A stretch of 64,000 bases of DNA from Wyeomyia smithii (lineage: Eukaryota; Arthropoda; Insecta; Diptera; Culicidae), in the NCBI RefSeq assembly GCF_029784165.1, contig NC_073695.1:198970857-199034856 (forward strand), read 5' to 3'. The position numbers and the translations under genes are program-made. Below the pieces are notes generated by a model. It did no database searches. It saw only the letters and a program-made list of their open reading frames with translations, and was not told the DNA's origin. This document shows, one piece after another, positions 1 to 12,384 of this stretch. The first letter of the stretch is position 1, and every line of letters begins with the position of its first letter.

Positions 1-1550
1 TAAAAATCGGAAATATGTGAATAGCTAAACAACTCAATTGAATTGAACTGCCATTGAAGCCATTCCGATCAGATTTGAGCAGTTTTAATTCGGGATTTAA
101 AAACCAAAGGACAACAATATAATTTTCATGCAAATAACGTTTTGCTTAGAAAATGCAGTTTTTTAGCAGTTCTAATGTTTTTAAAAACTGGTATAGCTAA
201 ACAACCCAATTCCGATCGGAAATGCCTGCGAAAAAAAGAAAATTTCTTCATGTGTTATTAATGACGAAGTATTCTCACATACATAAGACATACGTAACAC
301 TCAGGAAGAAATCTTCCAAAAAAGTTGGTACAAAATGAACTACTCGAATGGTACCACACTCTGAATAAAATCACTCTTTAAGTTGTTATTGAATTCAGTG
401 AACCTGCGGAGCCCTGCATTTCTCTCGTTCTTACTCGAAAAATGTTGCATTGATTTTGTGAATAACTTTTTGACAGTTCTTTATGGAATTTTCTTTGGGG
501 CTCGATAATGCCGAGAGAAAGAAAATTCATTTTGTTCATAATTTGTCGAGCAGTTGGACAGGACGGGGTTCGGAGTGCTAATGGGCAACGTGTATTAGAA
601 AAAACGCCAGTGTTACGTATGTCTTATGTATGTGGTATTCTTCTCTTCGAAGGCTCGAAAATCGAAAAATCTTCTTGAAATCTGGAAAAATCTATCCGTA
701 ATTCGAAAAAAATTCGCTTGTGCATGCCAATGTCTGCAAAAATCTGCAAACATTTTGAGGAAATCTGCGCAAATATTAGAATAATCAGACAAAAATCTGT
801 AGAAACTACGGAAAATCTGCAAAAATCTGCGAATCAACAAAAATCTGCACACGAACCCTAAAAACCTGCATTTTGCTGACAAATCTGTACATCTGGTATC
901 CCTGGTAATAATGCCATAAACTCCGTGAAATAAGTAAAACATCGATACTTGTAACGCCCATCTCTACTTGACGTTTCGTTATCAGCAGGGATATCAGATG
1001 TGCAGATTTGACCATAAATCGCAGATTTTTATTGATTTGCAGCTTTTGTTCAGAGTTCCTAAGATTGGTACCCGAGTTTTCTTTTATTTGCACAATCAGA
1101 CTTTTATCTGTATAACCGCATTTTTAGAACTTCAAGCAGTAGACTTTATCAGGATTCCAAGCTTATTTTCCTATTTCAAGTTGCAATTTTTTTCAAGAGC
1201 ATCTGGCATCTCTGGCTTTTGCTGACGAAATAAAAGCAACGCATTACAGTAACAGCAAAAAAGGAATATAATTTTATAAATCAGTCTAGTTCTACGCAGG
1301 TTTAATAAAAAGATTAAATCTGAAAAAAAAGTATAGTTTTCAGCATTTGGTCGCGCACATTTCACTCATTCTAACGATCGAAATAATTGAAGGTAACTAA
1401 TTTTCTTTTACATTCAATGCAGGTGAAGGACTTTTGTCATATTCTGCATTTTCCAACAGAGCAAAAAGAAAGTGACTAATGTTTGTTTATCTAGGTATAT
1501 CTATAATAAACGCGTAAAGTTGTGCAAGATAAGCTAATCTCCCAGACACA
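1..1550. other. Repeat-rich spacer upstream of the MARCH5 gene
   Basis: No supportable gene. The first 240 bases contain phrases (lysine-codon-like A-runs, 'ggacaacaatat', 'cagttttttagcag') related to the inverted cluster at the other end of the window (62270-63430), so they are probably a fragment of the same repeat family. The stretch 837-1055 holds the inverted repeat described separately. The last ~150 bases before 1551 are presumably promoter and 5'UTR of the ligase gene, but no clear core motif was identified. Confidence 0.5.
837..1055. repeat. Inverted pair of CAGGGATA-type repeat ends
   Basis: Bases 837-905 (read on the minus strand) and 984-1055 (plus strand) share the start 'cagggatacca/atcagatgt' followed by 'gcagatttg' and 'gcagattttt' runs. 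The same sequence occurs at 53398-53480, and diverged pieces lie near 18140-18180 and 37070-37160. It looks like the end of a non-autonomous DNA transposon. No target-site duplication was found for this pair. Confidence 0.5.
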
Positions 1551-2654
1551 ATGAGCTCAACTTCTACGGTTGAGGAATTAATCGACAAATCTCTGGATAC
1601 AGGTCATTCAGACGATCGAAATTGCTGGGTCTGTTTTGCCACGGAAGAGGACGACAAGTTGGCTCCATGGGTACAACCTTGCAATTGTCGCGGGGCAACT
1701 AAATGGGTGCATCAAAGTTGTCTGCAACGTTGGGTCGATGAAAAGCAAAAAGGAAACACCTTCAAGCGGGTCAGTTGCCCACAATGTCAAAGCGAGTACA
1801 TCATTGTACTGCCATCGATGGGCGCATTGGCGCATGTATTGGAGGGAATTGATACGGTGATCAAACAAATAAGTCCCTTCCTAACGGCCGGCGTTATCGT
1901 GGGATCGATTTACTGGACAGCCGTTACCTACGGTGCAGTGACGGTGCTGCAAACGGTTGGTTATGAGGAGGGAATTTGCCTAATGCAGCGAGCGGAACCA
2001 ATCGTACTACTGATTGGTTTGCCAGCAATTCCGATTGGATTGGTATTTGGCAGAATGATCCGTTGGGAGGAATTTGTGCTACGTTTTCTACAGACCAAAT
2101 CATTCAGCATGCAAAAGTTCGCGATTCTAAGTTTGCTTTTACCGATTTCGTAGGTTTTGGATGTTTTCATTTATCCTTTGAGTATTAAAGGTAATTTTTG
2201 TTGCAGGAATTTGGAAAATGAACCAGTTAACGGTGGTACGAGTCAACCAAATTCCAATTCTCCCTCGAATCCGAATGCACTCCCACCGGGAACGGTTGTA
2301 ACATCCGACCCGCTATCCGGCACACGATTGTTGTGTGGAGCTTTGCTCCTACCGACTATTTCGTCTATTGTGGGAAACGTATTCTTCGATTCGATCCGAA
2401 ACAATTTCCAGCGTGCGCTAGTAGGCGGCTTTGCGTTTGTGTTGGTCAAGGGTGTTCTCAAAATCTACTACAAACAGAAGCAATTCAACAGAAAGAAACA
2501 ACGTCGTATTTTGGACTACCTCCCAGAGAACATTCGCAAGTACGGCTCGGTCAAAGAGCAGAAGCAGCATGGTCAAAATGATCAGGCACAAATGGATATC
2601 CCAAATCCGACAGATGTTCAGCCTAATGTTTCAAATTATCGGAATATATTCTAG
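1551..2654 (+). CDS. MARCH5: MARCH5-type mitochondrial E3 ubiquitin ligase (RING-CH)
   Basis: Two coding exons, 1551-2149 and 2207-2654, joined across a 57-bp intron (donor GTAGGT, acceptor TTGCAG; a serine codon is split). Product 348 aa. Residues 25-79 are a complete C4HC3 RING-CH finger: C25, C28, C44, C46, H54, C57, C76, C79. Hydrophobic segments follow at about 105-145 and 150-170, then two more near 250-295 ('LLCGALLLPTISSIVG', 'ALVGGFAFVLVKG'), the four-span layout of mammalian MARCH5 (278 aa). The insect version has a longer linker and tail. Family role: outer mitochondrial membrane ligase acting on fission and quality-control factors. A polyadenylation signal AATAAA lies at 2868-2873. 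The next gene is convergent. Assignment is firm from RING-CH plus membrane layout; substrates are not inferable. Confidence 0.9.
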
Positions 2655-2978
2655 ATGCTTATCAAAATTTAGTTTTTAAAGATTTTCTATGTTCCATATA
2701 AAAATATCAGATATTTATTTTATATATCTGCATGTCGGTGCGACGGATTTTTTTACGATTCAAAAATATTTCAGTTTATAGCTTAGAGGTAGTTCTTTTT
2801 TATCTCTGGTAATAATTGATATCAAGCAAACTTGTTAAATGTAACGTAAATCACTAATCGTTCTGTAAATAAATATATTTTTATGAAGCAACTATATGAT
2901 AATAATACTCCAATACACTGTTAGTCTCCTATAACGTATTATGAGATGTGTTAAGGGACGATCAGGTGTAAACAAAAC

Positions 2979-3852
2979 TTATTCATTGTTCTCATCTTTT
3001 ACGAAACAACTCACACTACTGGCATCACAATTCGTAAAAGGCACTAATGAAGGAGAACTGCTGCTACCATCCGGTACACAGACACAAAACGGTAGTTTTT
3101 CTTTATCAGAAGTCTCTTCGGCAATGTATCGTCGCGGTTTCCCCACCCACCCATGGTCAACACCGTCGCCACTTCTAGACGTACACCAAACCCGTGTACC
3201 GGTTTCCTCCTTCCACTCTACATTACAAGATGGATATTCCTGCTTTGGTTGTGCCTCCTCAAGTTCTGCTTTCGCCGCCCGATCCAGAACTAATTTGTGG
3301 TATTCGGTAAGCTCTCCGCGTTCGTTAAAATATCTTCCTATCAGTTTACCTCTGTAGGGATACGTTTTATCATAGAAAGATTTCCATTTGACGAGACTTT
3401 TTAGCTCAGTATCGGTGAGGCCTGAAACATCTGATAACTCTGGATAATAGCTTTCGAATTCACCACTGATAAACGATCGAGAAGCGTCATGTCCTGTAAA
3501 TTGTATATTCTTCTGATTATTAAAAAAGAGATATTGTAAATGAGATCACCCTACCTACAAACATGTTGTACGCCTCACCGGGACCGTAATGCTTGGATCC
3601 GCTTTCAACGTCATATACATGGCCTAGAATAACTAGAAAAAGCCCTTTACTACCTGGCTTCCCATCGTACTGGGCTAGTTCTGACTCAGTGAACAACAAA
3701 TCGTCTTTAGTGCCTAGATCGCCTTGACCTACTCCAACAGATGATTCTTCGTGGTTCCTATCGGGTTCTTTGGAGAGAATTATGAACAGCAAAACGGCTG
3801 CTCCAATAACAATTATGTGACGTATGTAAGGCACCAAATGGGAAAGAACCAT
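2979..3852 (-). CDS. Neuferricin (cytochrome b5 domain-containing 2, membrane-associated progesterone receptor type)
   Basis: Minus strand, exons 3852-3555 and 3493-2979; the 61-bp intron is GTAGGG...TTACAG and the phase closes to 270 aa (human neuferricin 264 aa). Residues ~12-28 form a single hydrophobic anchor. A cytochrome b5-like heme domain follows, starting 'LLFTESELAQYDG' and continuing 'GHVYDVESGSKHYGPGE' across the splice into 'GHDASRSFISGEF', which is the family's diagnostic stretch. The C-terminal half has the conserved 'WKSFYDKTYPYRGKLIGRYF' helix and six or so cysteines. Family role: heme-binding extracellular or secretory-pathway protein linked to neurogenesis in vertebrates; the function here is inferred. 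It is convergent with the MARCH5 gene (324 bp between stops) and divergent from the Rpi gene. Confidence 0.88.
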
Positions 3853-4882
3853 TGTTCTCTGATTGTACCTCTACACTATTTTTTAGATGGTTTCCTTTAA
3901 GCAACAACACGTTTACAGAACCACCCTGCAATGTACCACATACCTGTCTTTCATGGCTGTACGAACTGTTGTTTGCCGATAGTATATGTGCTACATGAGG
4001 GATTTCACGACAATTCACCTAGTCGTTGATAACTGTCGTTTCCTGAGTGAAATGGTAAACGAAAGATTTTTGAAAAATAAATCGTTGTTTTTCTGTTTTC
4101 AAATTAAATCGTGAATTAAAGCTACCAGAAGTCTATTTAATGAATCCAAGATTAACGGATTTACCGTACTGCTGCTCGATTATTCAGAGTTCTACGTCAT
4201 CAGTGTCAACAAAGGAAGAATTTTAAAATCAAATTTTCTAGTGCATAAATATTTTAAAACAATAATAGACCATTTTACGAGACGTGTATTAAGGCAGTGG
4301 TTCCGTGCTTTTTGTCGAAATTTAAATCATGAATTTGTAGTCCGGATGAATAGTCCGGATAAATAAAAAGACATTTTAGAAAAAAATGTCCATTTTTTGA
4401 GATCTTGAGTATGCACCGTTGCTTGAATTATCGATGTCTTCTTCACATTCGAAATAAAAATCTATAGGATGAAGCTGCTAATGGTGAATTAGCGTGAAAT
4501 TGCTCACAAGTGATAACACACCCATCGATTTGTGTTTTTCCGGTTTTTCCATTTTTTTTTTGTTTTCATGCGCGAATGAAAAAGCCAGCAACAGTTTCAC
4601 TTTTATTATCATCGTTATCATAGTTTTTCGACAGTTATTAACGTGATTTCATATTAGAGTAAGCAGGTAACAAAATTTGTTTCTTATGTGTTTCATCTAC
4701 ACACGCGGTGCAAACAAAACATGCGTAGCGCATACAGCAATAGCGAAACAAAATAATTCCTACATTTTATACGAATTATGTACTGTGATCGGCACCTCCA
4801 GCGAGTTGCATTTGCATAATACAGTGGTTTGTGAAACATAGTGGAGGTGACCCACTAGATACAAAGTGGACAGTATTGTTCC
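3853..4882. promoter_or_regulatory. Shared divergent 5' region of neuferricin and Rpi
   Basis: About 1 kb with no credible coding sequence between two divergently transcribed genes, so it must contain both promoters and 5'UTRs. It is AT-rich with several poly-T tracts. No TATA or Inr element can be assigned with confidence, and no transposon ends were seen. Confidence 0.4.
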
Positions 4883-5754
4883 ATGCTTCTGCGGTTACTA
4901 AAAACCGGATCGGTCCCGTGTTGCATAAGCCTTAAAGCAGCACCGCAACGAGGAGGTTTCTCAAATAAACTCAGCCAACGCTCCTTCAGCATAATGAGTC
5001 TTGAACAAGCCAAAAAAATAGCCGCCTTCAAAGCAGTGGATGAGTACGTGAAAGATAACACCGTGGTTGGGATTGGCAGCGGTTCGACTGTGGTTTACGC
5101 GGTTCAACGTCTTGTCGAGCGGGTCAAAAGTGAAAAGTTAAATTTGATCTGTATCCCGACAAGCTTTCAAGCGCGTCAGCTTATAATTGAGAATGCTCTT
5201 ACCTTAGGAGACTTAGAGCAAAACCCCAGAATTGACTGTGCTATTGATGGCGCCGATGAGGTAGACGCGGATATGATACTGATTAAAGGAGGTGGCGGTT
5301 GCCTTTTGCAGGTAAGACATAAAAAAAAAAATTTGGAAAAATTCAAAATGATGTTGTATTGTAGGAAAAAATTGTTGCTTCTTGTGCACAACAGCTTATT
5401 ATTATTGCTGACTACACGAAAAATTCGAAAAAACTTGGTGAACAGTACAAAAAAGGCATACCCATAGAAGTTATTCCGATGGCCTATGTACCAATTCGGG
5501 ACAAAATATCCTCAAGTTACGGTGGAAAGCTTTTACTTCGCATGGCAGTAGCTAAAGCTGGTCCCGTTGTGACTGATAATGGAAATTTTATTCTCGATTG
5601 GCACTTTCCCAGTACGGTGTCCTACGACTGGGACAAGGTTAATCAGGATATCTCAATAATTCCCGGAGTCGTGGAGACTGGGCTGTTTGTCAAAATGGCC
5701 ACACGGGCGTATTTTGGGTCAGCGGATGGATCTGTTACAGAAAGGAGTGTCTGA
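4883..5754 (+). CDS. Rpi: Ribose-5-phosphate isomerase A
   Basis: Two exons, 4883-5311 and 5365-5754, with a 53-bp intron (GTAAGA...TTGTAG, phase 0); 272 aa. It interconverts ribose-5-phosphate and ribulose-5-phosphate in the non-oxidative pentose phosphate pathway. Signature motifs are present: 'GIGSGST' (63-69), 'DGADEVD' (122-128), and the 'KGGGGCLLQEK' loop (135-145) restored exactly across the splice. The C-terminus 'NGNFILDWHF...PGVVETGLF' is the family ending. Two in-frame starts exist: ATG 4883 gives a 37-residue basic leader, and ATG 4994 gives the usual cytosolic length starting 'MSLEQAKKIAAFKAVDEYV'. The leader could be a mitochondrial presequence or non-functional. AATAAA lies at 5815-5820. 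The next gene (TEX261) runs towards it. Confidence 0.93.
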
Positions 5755-5902
5755 TTTAGTATGTCGTTCCAAATTATCTCTTCCTCAATGTTTATTTCCA
5801 ATCGAAATTTGATGAATAAATACGTAACAAAAGATAACAGATAATAATCTAATGTGAATGCTTAATGGCCAAACCTTCGTTTTGTTTTGTCAATGCGTGC
5901 TT

Positions 5903-6674
5903 TTAAAATGACTTTTTATTACGCTCTGGTAGAAGCGATTCCTTAGCATAATTGAAAAGTGACAAGAGTCCAATTTTTTTCTTACTCGAAAAGTAATTCG
6001 TCACTAAATCGTCACCTGCGGAAAGATTAATCTCAAAATAAATTTTACAAAACATATCATTAAAACTTACTCAGAAGTGGCGTTCTTTCGTTGCTCGTAG
6101 GAAGAACATTGTCATTGGCAGACAAAGAAACAAACAGTGCAAATGGTACGAGCCATAAACATAGCGTAAAATAAGCCATAACCTGGTAAGAATAAGAGAA
6201 TGTTAATTCACTTAAAAATAATCCAATTACACACTTGAGCACCTCAGAGAAAGGATGAAACTGCTGCTGGAAATAGATGAATGCCAAATAATGGTTCACC
6301 AATAATAAAATCACAGCACTCAAAAAATTTGGTGAGAGGAATTTAACATAAGGAAAATTCTTTAGTATTACTAAATGGAGTACTTGTGCCCCTATGCCAC
6401 AAAGTAACATCGTCCATGAAAACGGTTCCGTGAATATGAATATCACATAGAGTATCAGTGAGGTTGCTACCATCCAGGTGATAATTTTTTTAGCTGTAAC
6501 CGTGTATTCCTCAACCAGTTCCGCTAGATAGTAAAGACCCGCAGCTAGAAAATGATACAAAATCAGTCAGTACGGATTATTTATCAACTGCCAGAACAAC
6601 CTACCGATTGACACAGTCACGAAACAGATTTGCACTAGTAGAGAAACATAGCTTAGAAAACTGAGGAAAGTCAT
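5903..6674 (-). CDS. TEX261/Svp26-family COPII cargo receptor
   Basis: Four exons on the minus strand: 6674-6605, 6544-6243, 6182-6071, 6015-5903, giving 198 aa (human TEX261 196 aa). The first exon supplies 'MTFLSFLSYVSLLVQICF', the second 'AAGLYYLAELVEEYTV', the third 'AYFTLCLWLVPFALFVSLSA', the fourth 'DDLVTNYFSSKKKIGLL', all in family order. Introns 1 and 3 have GTAGGT and GTAAGT donors. Intron 2 is ambiguous: the donor at 6242 (GTGCTC) restores the family length exactly, while a better-looking GTAATT 12 bases later would add four residues. Four or so membrane spans. Family role: ER-Golgi membrane adaptor that loads cargo into COPII vesicles. Convergent with Rpi; a minus-strand AATAAA lies at 5796-5791. 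Confidence 0.88.
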
Positions 6675-9600
6675 AGTTGCCGGCGGATTTCGAGTTTTAG
6701 AACTTCTTTTAACGTGCACACAAGTAAATCAATAAAAAAGCTAGGTATCCATCTTTATGGTGGATAACAAATTTCTTTGGCAATAAGCCCGAATAAATTT
6801 TGGGCAATAAATGCAAAACTTTTCTATAACGATAGGACGCACAAGTAATATAATAGTCCAACGGGGAGAAAAACAAATACGACGGCGAAAAACGTCACTG
6901 CTTTACACAAAGCCCCTTCGGAAACGCAAACTAGCAATGGGCCGATTATTTTAGGTCGATTAATTCTTATAGGTCGATTTGAATTTTTTGTATCGATCTT
7001 TTAGATTTTGATCGAATCGAATCAGTTTTTTTTCTCAAAAATCGCACTTTGCCAAAACAAGGAGAGTGTGAACGCCAACATTTTTCCTACCAAATTATGA
7101 TTTCATAATGGCGTCCAAATTTTATTCTACGTGAACTTGGCAACGTCAAACAGAATGAACTCTCTGTGCGAATAAATACAAGAATCAAAATGGCGAAGCT
7201 GTTGTGTAATTCAGTCTCTGAACATAAAATTGATTTCATCGATGGCTTGCCAATGAGTGAGATTTAGAAAAACCATAAGGATTCGACATGGAATCTTAAG
7301 CTTACAGATTTAGCACAGATTCAGTTCAAAGATCCAGAAGTTACCTGAACATAAACAGTAGCAGCTAACAGTAATTATCGACGGTGAATGTCTTAATATT
7401 TGTCAGTTTTTATGTCGTTCAATCATTTTTCGAATTGGAAATTTTGCATGCCCGTGTGATTTATCTAGCAACATATTTCGAAAAATTCTGAAATCTAATT
7501 TCTCTCTTAAGAATTTGGGAAACCACAATCGAAATTTATACGTTTGATAAAACGTAGTAGCTATCCGTTAGTCAAATGCTTTTCACTTTACCGGTAGTTA
7601 AATTCTACGTGAAAATTACATGAAACGCATATGTCTACTCAATAATATTCACAGGATAAATCATCTCACCAGATCATGATGAACTCAAATGACAATCACG
7701 TAAAATCTACGTGAAAATGACAGTGGGAAATATTCCAATAACTTTTCCGGTAATTATAACGTGAAAATTATTTTGAGTGTACCCTACCGTCAATAATCAT
7801 GACACAGGGAGGCCAAGTCATTTTTCAAATATCCACACTCCACAAAACAATACCTTTATACATAGGAAGCCTATAAACACGGTCCCCGTTGAAAGTTTAC
7901 AAAACTTTCAGGGACACATTGAATCGAGTGCGGTTAATCAACCGACTATTAGGCTTCCACTTATTCACACGCGCTCCAATGTTTCCAATATCAAGACATG
8001 TCTTCACATCTGGCATCCCTGTCATGACACGTAAACCAGGGTTATATTTTCCACAAGCCAGCAGCAGAAATGTCACTTTGCTTACTATCAGGGTTATATT
8101 CCCTACAGACGGTGTTATGAACAGATACGCAAAAAGTGAGGTCGAAAACTCCAAGTGAACCGTCAAATCGAGGCTCCAAAGGTGCAAAGTAAACAAACTC
8201 ATGCGTGTTACTTTTCATACAGAATGTGTGTTGCAATCAGTATCAATTCTGTGAATCACGTGCAAATATGGTTTCAACGAAAAATGTGTTCGTCATGCTT
8301 ATATTATGAGTGGTGCATTGAAAATTAAATAACTGTATGAACAAGCATTGAAACTCAGTAATATATCCTTACAAAGTTTCGAAATTCCATTACACTTTCT
8401 AGTGCGTATGAAAAGTCATGCGGAAATAATTGTGGTTGCCAGAATTGTATGAAATAGAATATTAGCAAAGGGTTTTTACTGCTTTTCTCTTTGCGTATCT
8501 CTTTATAACACAGTCTCTAATATTTCCCAAAAGCCAGCAACAGCAATGTCACTCTGTGCACTCACAGAACAGATATGCAACTTCGAACAAAACTCTGCAG
8601 CAAATTGGTGCCCAAGCTTTCACATTCATTTTTTGCTGTTCCATCCTACATTGATTTTACAGTGCATCGTTCGAACAGTTCGCTCCAATAGTTTGAACAT
8701 GCACCAAAAACTAATTTTTTTGCTTTAATGACCAGGCAAAAAGGTGATCTTGAATAGTTGAATCTATCAAAATCAAGTTCACAGGACCGACCGCACTTCA
8801 CACAGGACCGCATTCAAGAGATCTTTGAAGTGGAAATTCAATAACAATTCACAATCAACGTTAATAGAACAAATTAAACTAAAAATCTTTCAACCATTCA
8901 AACATTGTCTAACAAATTTTCTCGGATCGTACACCTCACGACTGTTGAAACTATTTTAACCTGTTAGTTGATTTACTTGAATATTTTCGTTGGACTTGGA
9001 AACCGAATTTCTCGATCAACGACAATATTTTTTTCTCGTACCGTTTTTTATACCTAACATTGCTAGAAATGAATATCAGACGCGCTGTACCAGCACTGCT
9101 TACGACATTAAGTACAATGTAAAAAAATAATTGTCGTTAGTCAAGATATTCAGTTTTCAACTTGGGCAACAATGAAATTCATTACAAATATATCTACATA
9201 AAAACCGTTGCACGTATGCGGGTGGCACTGTACGTTTATCATGACAAGGCACCCTCGCTATAGCAGCACCGGGGAGAACAAAGGATTCTCTCGACGAAAA
9301 AGCGGCGAGAGCTCATACGGTCCTTTTGTTGAATGAATGGAATATAAGCGTGATGAAATTTCGAGTGTAAAATGCATTCTCTCCACCGCTAGATGTCGAT
9401 ACTTAAAATAAAGAGATTCTGTCTCGTTTTTGGTTCTTCAGTTGAACAGATGTGGTGCACTACTTGCCAGTTAGTGAAAATTTAAAACAAATATATAAAA
9501 CAAATTACGTAATGCCTACTGAAAGGTCGGTTATCGATTAGTATAAGAAAAAGCAGGTATTTTTTCAAATTAAAACCCCCTATTGTCAGATAAACGATAA

Positions 9601-10384
9601 ATATCAAAATATATCAACCAATATCGTGTAATATTATCGAAACATTTTTCATGAAAACAAAGGTGACTAATCCCTAGACCATGATGAGTAAAACATGGTG
9701 TAATGGTTTGACCAAAAAGTAGGCGCGGGGTGAGGAAGCGTTTTTTTCACTTTGGAGGGTTGGAGACGAAGCATCACTATGCAACATAACTTTTTCGTGT
9801 TTGTTAATATATCCTCACTAACTAGGCAATTGAATACCGCAAATTCAGATGTTTTAAGTTGGAAATCTTAAATTAATGAATATTGGTAGCAAGGTACGTA
9901 GCATTGCCATTTTCATAATTTAAATGCATCCAAATGATATATAATGAGATGCGATAGTTTTTATCTGGGAGGGAAAAACGGAAACGGAATTTGAACCAAG
10001 GGAAAAAAGTATTTTTTCGTTATGAGTATTGTTATATCTGAAAGGTATCGCGTTGCTTGAAAAAATAGTAGGAGGGTGGTATCCAAGACACGGCCGCATA
10101 GTTGACGTAGGACTACAATAGTTTTATATTTCCCTTTGAGGCTCTGTTTGATTTGAGCTCGTTTTACTTCTGGCACGGCTCGATTTTGGCACACATGTGC
10201 CAAAACCGAGCGATAATGTCTAATCATATTTCTTAGTTTTCTTGATTATATAAATCAATTTACCCTCAACATCTTTCAAAAGAAGAAGAGTATTTTGGTT
10301 CTTTATGTTGCCGAAGCGGATGACCGGAATCGGTAGAACTGTTCCTGGAATACGACCGGAACATGTGCCGGTGATATAATGATC
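6675..10384. other. Long non-coding spacer with repeat debris
   Basis: No reading frame here resembles a protein. Visible content: 'tcgatt/atcgat' rich sequence at 6955-7030; a cluster of 'acgtgaaaat' words at 7600-7760 in both halves, suggesting a decayed inverted-repeat element; and a CAGGGATGCCAGATG-like transposon end near 7990-8040. 8160-10380 shows nothing recognisable beyond AT-rich DNA. Confidence 0.4.
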
Positions 10385-10624
10385 AGTTTAGTAAAGCGGG
10401 CAATGTATGTAGTTTGCGAGGATGCGAAAATGAACGGGAATAGAAGGTGTGACTTTTAGGCTTAGAAAAAATTTTCCCTCGTCCAGACGGGACTCGAACC
10501 CGCAATCTCCGTTGTCTCCGGCAAGGTGTTTTGGCCAATTAAACTACTGGGGAAGATATAAATAGTTCTAAACCAAAGTCGAATCACCCCCTACTATTGT
10601 GTTCCCGTATCTCAGCACGCCAAC
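10385..10624 (-). mobile_element. tRNA-derived SINE, minus orientation
   Basis: Read on the minus strand it contains a tRNA-like head with a perfect RNA polymerase III B box (GGTTCGAGTCC) and an A-box-like 'tagtttaattgg'. A unique body follows, ending '...cattgcccgctttactaaa'. The same unit recurs in plus orientation at 12100-12345, partially at 11837-11983, and as a remnant at 44700-44816. It is a repeat with flanking unique body, not a tRNA gene. Similar tRNA-derived SINEs are known in mosquitoes. Confidence 0.75.
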
Positions 10625-10716
10625 GATGAACTGCACACACTGCCCGGTGGGAGTTTATTTTTGAAACTGAGAGAGTGATTTCTTCACGCACACAGTGTAT
10701 AACGACTTATTATATC

Positions 10717-11723
10717 TACAGTGGCGCAAGCGATGGGTTCACTATGGTGAGCGGATCAGAGCGGTTCCGCTCACTAAGATGAACTAGTTCTTTTTAACAG
10801 CTCACTCGCTCTTTTCGTTCCTACATAATTTTTGGTTTTTATCAGTGTAGCTAATTATCAGACACCGCAAGCGAGAGCCAGGTGAAAGCTTTACACCCGA
10901 TTTGCCAAGCGCAAGGTCTCGCGCAAAATTACAATAGAACTCCCAGAAACAAGCTGCAACCAAACGTCTGCCCTGATATGCTTGACTTGCATTTTTCATC
11001 ACCCAGCCACCAGCCAGCCGCAAGAGCATGCAAAAAAACAACTTGCAACAGTCCATACACAGGTACACGGGTTGACTAACGCCGAGTACGCACACGAATG
11101 GATGTGGAACGAAAAGAACGAAAGAACTGATTCACTGATCTGGCAATCCGCTCACAGGCTGATCAAAAGATTCAGTTCTTTGAAAGAGCGAAATCTTTCG
11201 CTCTCAGAAGAACTGGTTCTTCCGATGACTCTTTTGTTCAGCTCGCAGGCAATCCGCTCGCGATCAGAAGATTTCGATCTTTTAAAGAACTGATTTTCTG
11301 ATCAGCTCGGGAGCGGGTTGTCTGCATAGATTCAAAAGAGCAGTGAACCAGTTCTTTCGCTCTTTTCGTTCCATTTTTCGTTTGCGTCCCGGCGTTAGCC
11401 AGCCCGTGTGCTGTGTGTGAACTGTGGCAAGTAGATTTTATTTTTTATTCCCGCGGCGGGTGGATGGTTATGCATAGGAGAGCAGGCAGCCGGCGGTAGC
11501 TATTTTCTGGGAGTTCTATTGCAGTGTCGCACGCCGCTTTGCGCTTGGGGTGTAAAACATTCATATGGCTCTCGCTTGCGGTGTCTAATCAACAAAATCG
11601 GTTTCAGCTTTTTGCTTGAAGTAAGGGGTGAGTTACCGCTCTTTAAAAAAGAGCGATAGATCACTCACTCACTTTGAAGAACCAGCTATTTAGATCAGTT
11701 CGTGAGCGGATTGCCCACCTCTA
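10717..11723 (-). mobile_element. Foldback hAT-like element, copy A
   Basis: About 1 kb, inverted relative to the better preserved copy at 22612-23570, with high similarity throughout. The right end is '...gcccacctcta' as in the other copy; the left end has diverged. Internally it folds on itself: 10860-11110 ('cagacaccgcaagcgagagcc', 'gaactcccagaaa', 'ggaacgaaaagaacgaaaga') is repeated in reverse complement at 11340-11600. No transposase. Short motifs such as 'gagcggat' and 'gatcag' recur in both arms. No matching target duplication was found around this copy, which sits beside rearranged SINE sequence. Confidence 0.75.
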
Positions 11724-12384
11724 TGAGACACGTCAGTTGCTGGCTAGACTCCGAACGCGTATCACGGAAGAGCTCCGTTGGCTAAATTTACTTTACGAAC
11801 TAATTTCATTTTTTGTCATATGACTTACATTTTAAGTTTAGTAAAGCGGGCAATGTATGCAGTTTGCGAGGATGCGAAAATGAACGGGAATAGAAGGTGT
11901 GACTTTTAGGCTTAGAAAAAATTTTCCCTCGTCCAGACGGGACTCGAACCCGCAATCTCCGTTGTCTCCGGCAAGGTGTTTTGATGAGACACGTCAGTTG
12001 CTGGCTAGACTCCGAACGCGTATCACGGAAGAGCTCCGTTGGCTAAATTTACTTTACGAACTAATTTCATTTTTTGTCATATAACTTACATTTTAAGTTT
12101 AGTTGGCGTGCTGAGATACGGGAACACACAAGTAGAGGGTGACTCGACTTTGGTGTAGAACTATTTATACCTTTCCCAGTAGTTTAATTGGCCAAAACAC
12201 CTCGCCGGAGACAACGGAGATTGCGGGTTCGAGTCCCGTCTGGACGAGGGAAAATTTTTTCTAAGCCTAAAAGTCACACCTTCTATTCCCGTTCATTTTC
12301 GCATCCTCGCAAACTGCATACATTGCCCGCTTTACTAAACTTAAAATGTAAGTCATATGACAAAAAATGAAATTAGTTCGTAAA
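11724..12384. repeat. Rearranged SINE cluster with a large inverted repeat
   Basis: A ~113-bp unit starting 'tgagacacgtcagttgctg' occurs at 11724 and again at 11984. Between them lies a 3'-truncated minus-strand SINE (11837-11983). From 12098 a complete plus-strand SINE follows, then the reverse complement of the end of the 113-bp unit. As a result about 11800-11983 and 12201-12384 are near-perfect inverted arms of ~180 bp around a ~215-bp loop. No genes. Confidence 0.7.
12100..12345 (+). mobile_element. tRNA-derived SINE, plus orientation
   Basis: Full-length copy: 5' flank 'ttggcgtgctgagatacggg', A-box-like 'tagtttaattgg' near 12180, perfect B box 'ggttcgagtcc' near 12227, then a body ending 'gcccgctttactaaact'. 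It is the reverse complement of 10385-10624 with few differences. No internal pol III terminator-type T run is obvious at its end. Confidence 0.75.

Noticed and set aside
2941..3357. 138-codon plus-strand frame
   Set aside because: It is antisense to exon 2 of the neuferricin gene, whose reading frame, splice phase and family match are convincing.
10470..10560. tRNA gene
   Set aside because: The B box is perfect but the unit recurs with a conserved non-tRNA body in several places and does not fold into a standard cloverleaf by eye; it is a SINE head. The same applies to 60411-60480.
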